DNA from: an uncultured Marinoscillum sp.
GTDB taxonomy: Bacteria > Bacteroidota > Bacteroidia > Cytophagales > Cyclobacteriaceae
Length of the DNA: 37,389 nt
Direction: 5' to 3'
Assembly: GCA_902605755.1 (NCBI GenBank)
Contig: CACLDR010000019.1
Coordinates: forward strand, 1 to 37,389
The position numbers and the translations under genes were made by a program. The notes beneath the pieces were generated by a model, which worked only from the letters and a program-made list of their open reading frames with translations, had not been told where the DNA came from and did no database searches. Every line of letters begins with the position of its first letter. The first letter of the stretch is position 1. Positions 36,636-37,389 of this stretch are shown piece by piece.

Positions 36636-37389
36636 GTGAATAAAGAGCTCATTCAAGCAAAAAAAATATTAGATTTAAAAGTTCTTAAGAAGCTTTTTTC
36701 CTTTGCGCAGCCCTACATGTATCAGTTCTGGATATTAGTTTTTTTGACTATTTCTCTTGCTGCTATTGTACCCTTGAGACCGTATATTATTAGGATTATA
36801 ATTGATAATCAAATTGCATCAATTGATTATGAGGGATTGATTCATATGATAGTATTACTTCTGGGCTTATTGTTGCTTCAATCTATTGTCCAATATTCAC
36901 ATACTTTTCTTTCCGGCGTGTTGGGTCAATTTGTGATCAAGGATATTCGAATCAAACTTTTTAGACATGTTCAGTCTCTGCGTTTGAAGTTTTTCGATCA
37001 AACTCCTATTGGGAGATTGGTGACAAGAAATGTTTCAGATATTGAGACTCTGGCGGAGGTTTTTAGTCAAGGTGTAGCAGCTATTATTGGAGATTTATTA
37101 CAGCTTTTGGTCATATTTGGCTTCATGCTTTACATTGATTGGGAATTGGCGTTGATCAGTCTTTCGACATTACCCATATTAATATTAGCAACATACATAT
37201 TTAAAGAACGTGTCAAAGTCTCTTTTAACACGGTCCGAACTGCAGTTAGTAACCTCAATACATTCGTTCAGGAGCATATTACAGGCATGAGTATTGTACA
37301 AATATTCAATAGCGAAACAACTGAGATCAAGAAGTTTAGAAAAATAAATAAGGAGCATCGAAAGGCTAATATCAAATCAGTAATGTATT
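36636..37389 (+). CDS. ABC exporter (type 1, MsbA/MdlB-like), transmembrane part, 3' truncated
   Basis: An open frame runs from a GTG at 36636 (a TTG directly before it at 36633 is also possible) through the end of the window, 251 codons. The protein starts MNKELIQAKKILDLKVLKK if GTG is read as Met, then shows the type 1 exporter transmembrane fold: IVPLRPYIIRIIIDNQI, RIKLFRHVQSLRLKFFDQTP, IGRLVTRNVSDIETLAEVFS and FVQEHITGMSIVQIFNSE. These coupling-helix patterns are characteristic of multidrug/lipid half-transporters. The ATP-binding domain (Walker A/B, LSGGQ) would lie past the window end. It follows truA closely and is probably in its operon. Confidence 0.9.
   Translation, partial: MNKELIQAKKILDLKVLKKLFSFAQPYMYQFWILVFLTISLAAIVPLRPYIIRIIIDNQIASIDYEGLIHMIVLLLGLLLLQSIVQYSHTFLSGVLGQFVIKDIRIKLFRHVQSLRLKFFDQTPIGRLVTRNVSDIETLAEVFSQGVAAIIGDLLQLLVIFGFMLYIDWELALISLSTLPILILATYIFKERVKVSFNTVRTAVSNLNTFVQEHITGMSIVQIFNSETTEIKKFRKINKEHRKANIKSVMY

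Overview
The window is AT-rich and clearly from the phylum Bacteroidota. It carries a SusC/SusD pair, a FecR anti-sigma factor, DUF4293, a BatD-like protein, several Cys-type S1 sulfatase lipoproteins and A-rich translation start regions. The load of sulfatases suggests a marine organism. The housekeeping content (truA next to an ABC exporter and DUF4293) would fit Cytophagales-like bacteria, but order-level placement is inference.

Left part (1 to about 20.8 kb): a polysaccharide utilisation locus (PUL). On the + strand, in order: the 3' part of a sialate-O-acetylesterase-family (SASA) esterase; an S1 sulfatase; an S1 sulfatase fused to an alpha/beta-hydrolase esterase; a gap of about 950 bp holding a decayed SGNH/GDSL hydrolase on the - strand; a lipoprotein GH13 enzyme with a glucodextranase-type C-terminal module; a third S1 sulfatase; then, after an inserted - strand lgt gene, a FecR anti-sigma factor, a SusC-like receptor with an STN signalling domain, a SusD-like lipoprotein, two small SusE/F-position proteins (DUF5004-like and DUF4961-like), and a secreted GH43 glycosidase. 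The expected job is capture and breakdown of a sulfated and O-acetylated polysaccharide. Esterases and sulfatases strip substituents, GH13 and GH43 cut the glycan, SusC/D import the products, and FecR with the STN domain of SusC senses the ligand. No ECF sigma factor gene lies beside fecR in this window. The substrate is not fixed by the sequence.

Right part (about 20.9 to 37.4 kb): ordinary chromosome. A tightly coupled batD-like, aroC, DAACS-symporter run is followed by a NifU-type Fe-S scaffold, a COG2509 FAD dehydrogenase, a convergent large FAD/Fe-S oxidase (YdiJ/D-2-hydroxyacid dehydrogenase type), a secreted endonuclease/exonuclease/phosphatase-family protein, a PlsC-type acyltransferase, a MORN/YwqK-like secreted protein, htpG, a DUF4293 membrane protein, truA, and the 5' part of an ABC exporter cut by the window end.

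I saw no rRNA, tRNA, CRISPR array, insertion sequence or phage gene. The most notable points are the antisense SGNH pseudogene, the sulfatase-esterase fusion, the fecR gene without an adjacent sigma factor, the lgt gene sitting inside the PUL, and the combination of an alpha-glucan-type GH13 with three sulfatases.
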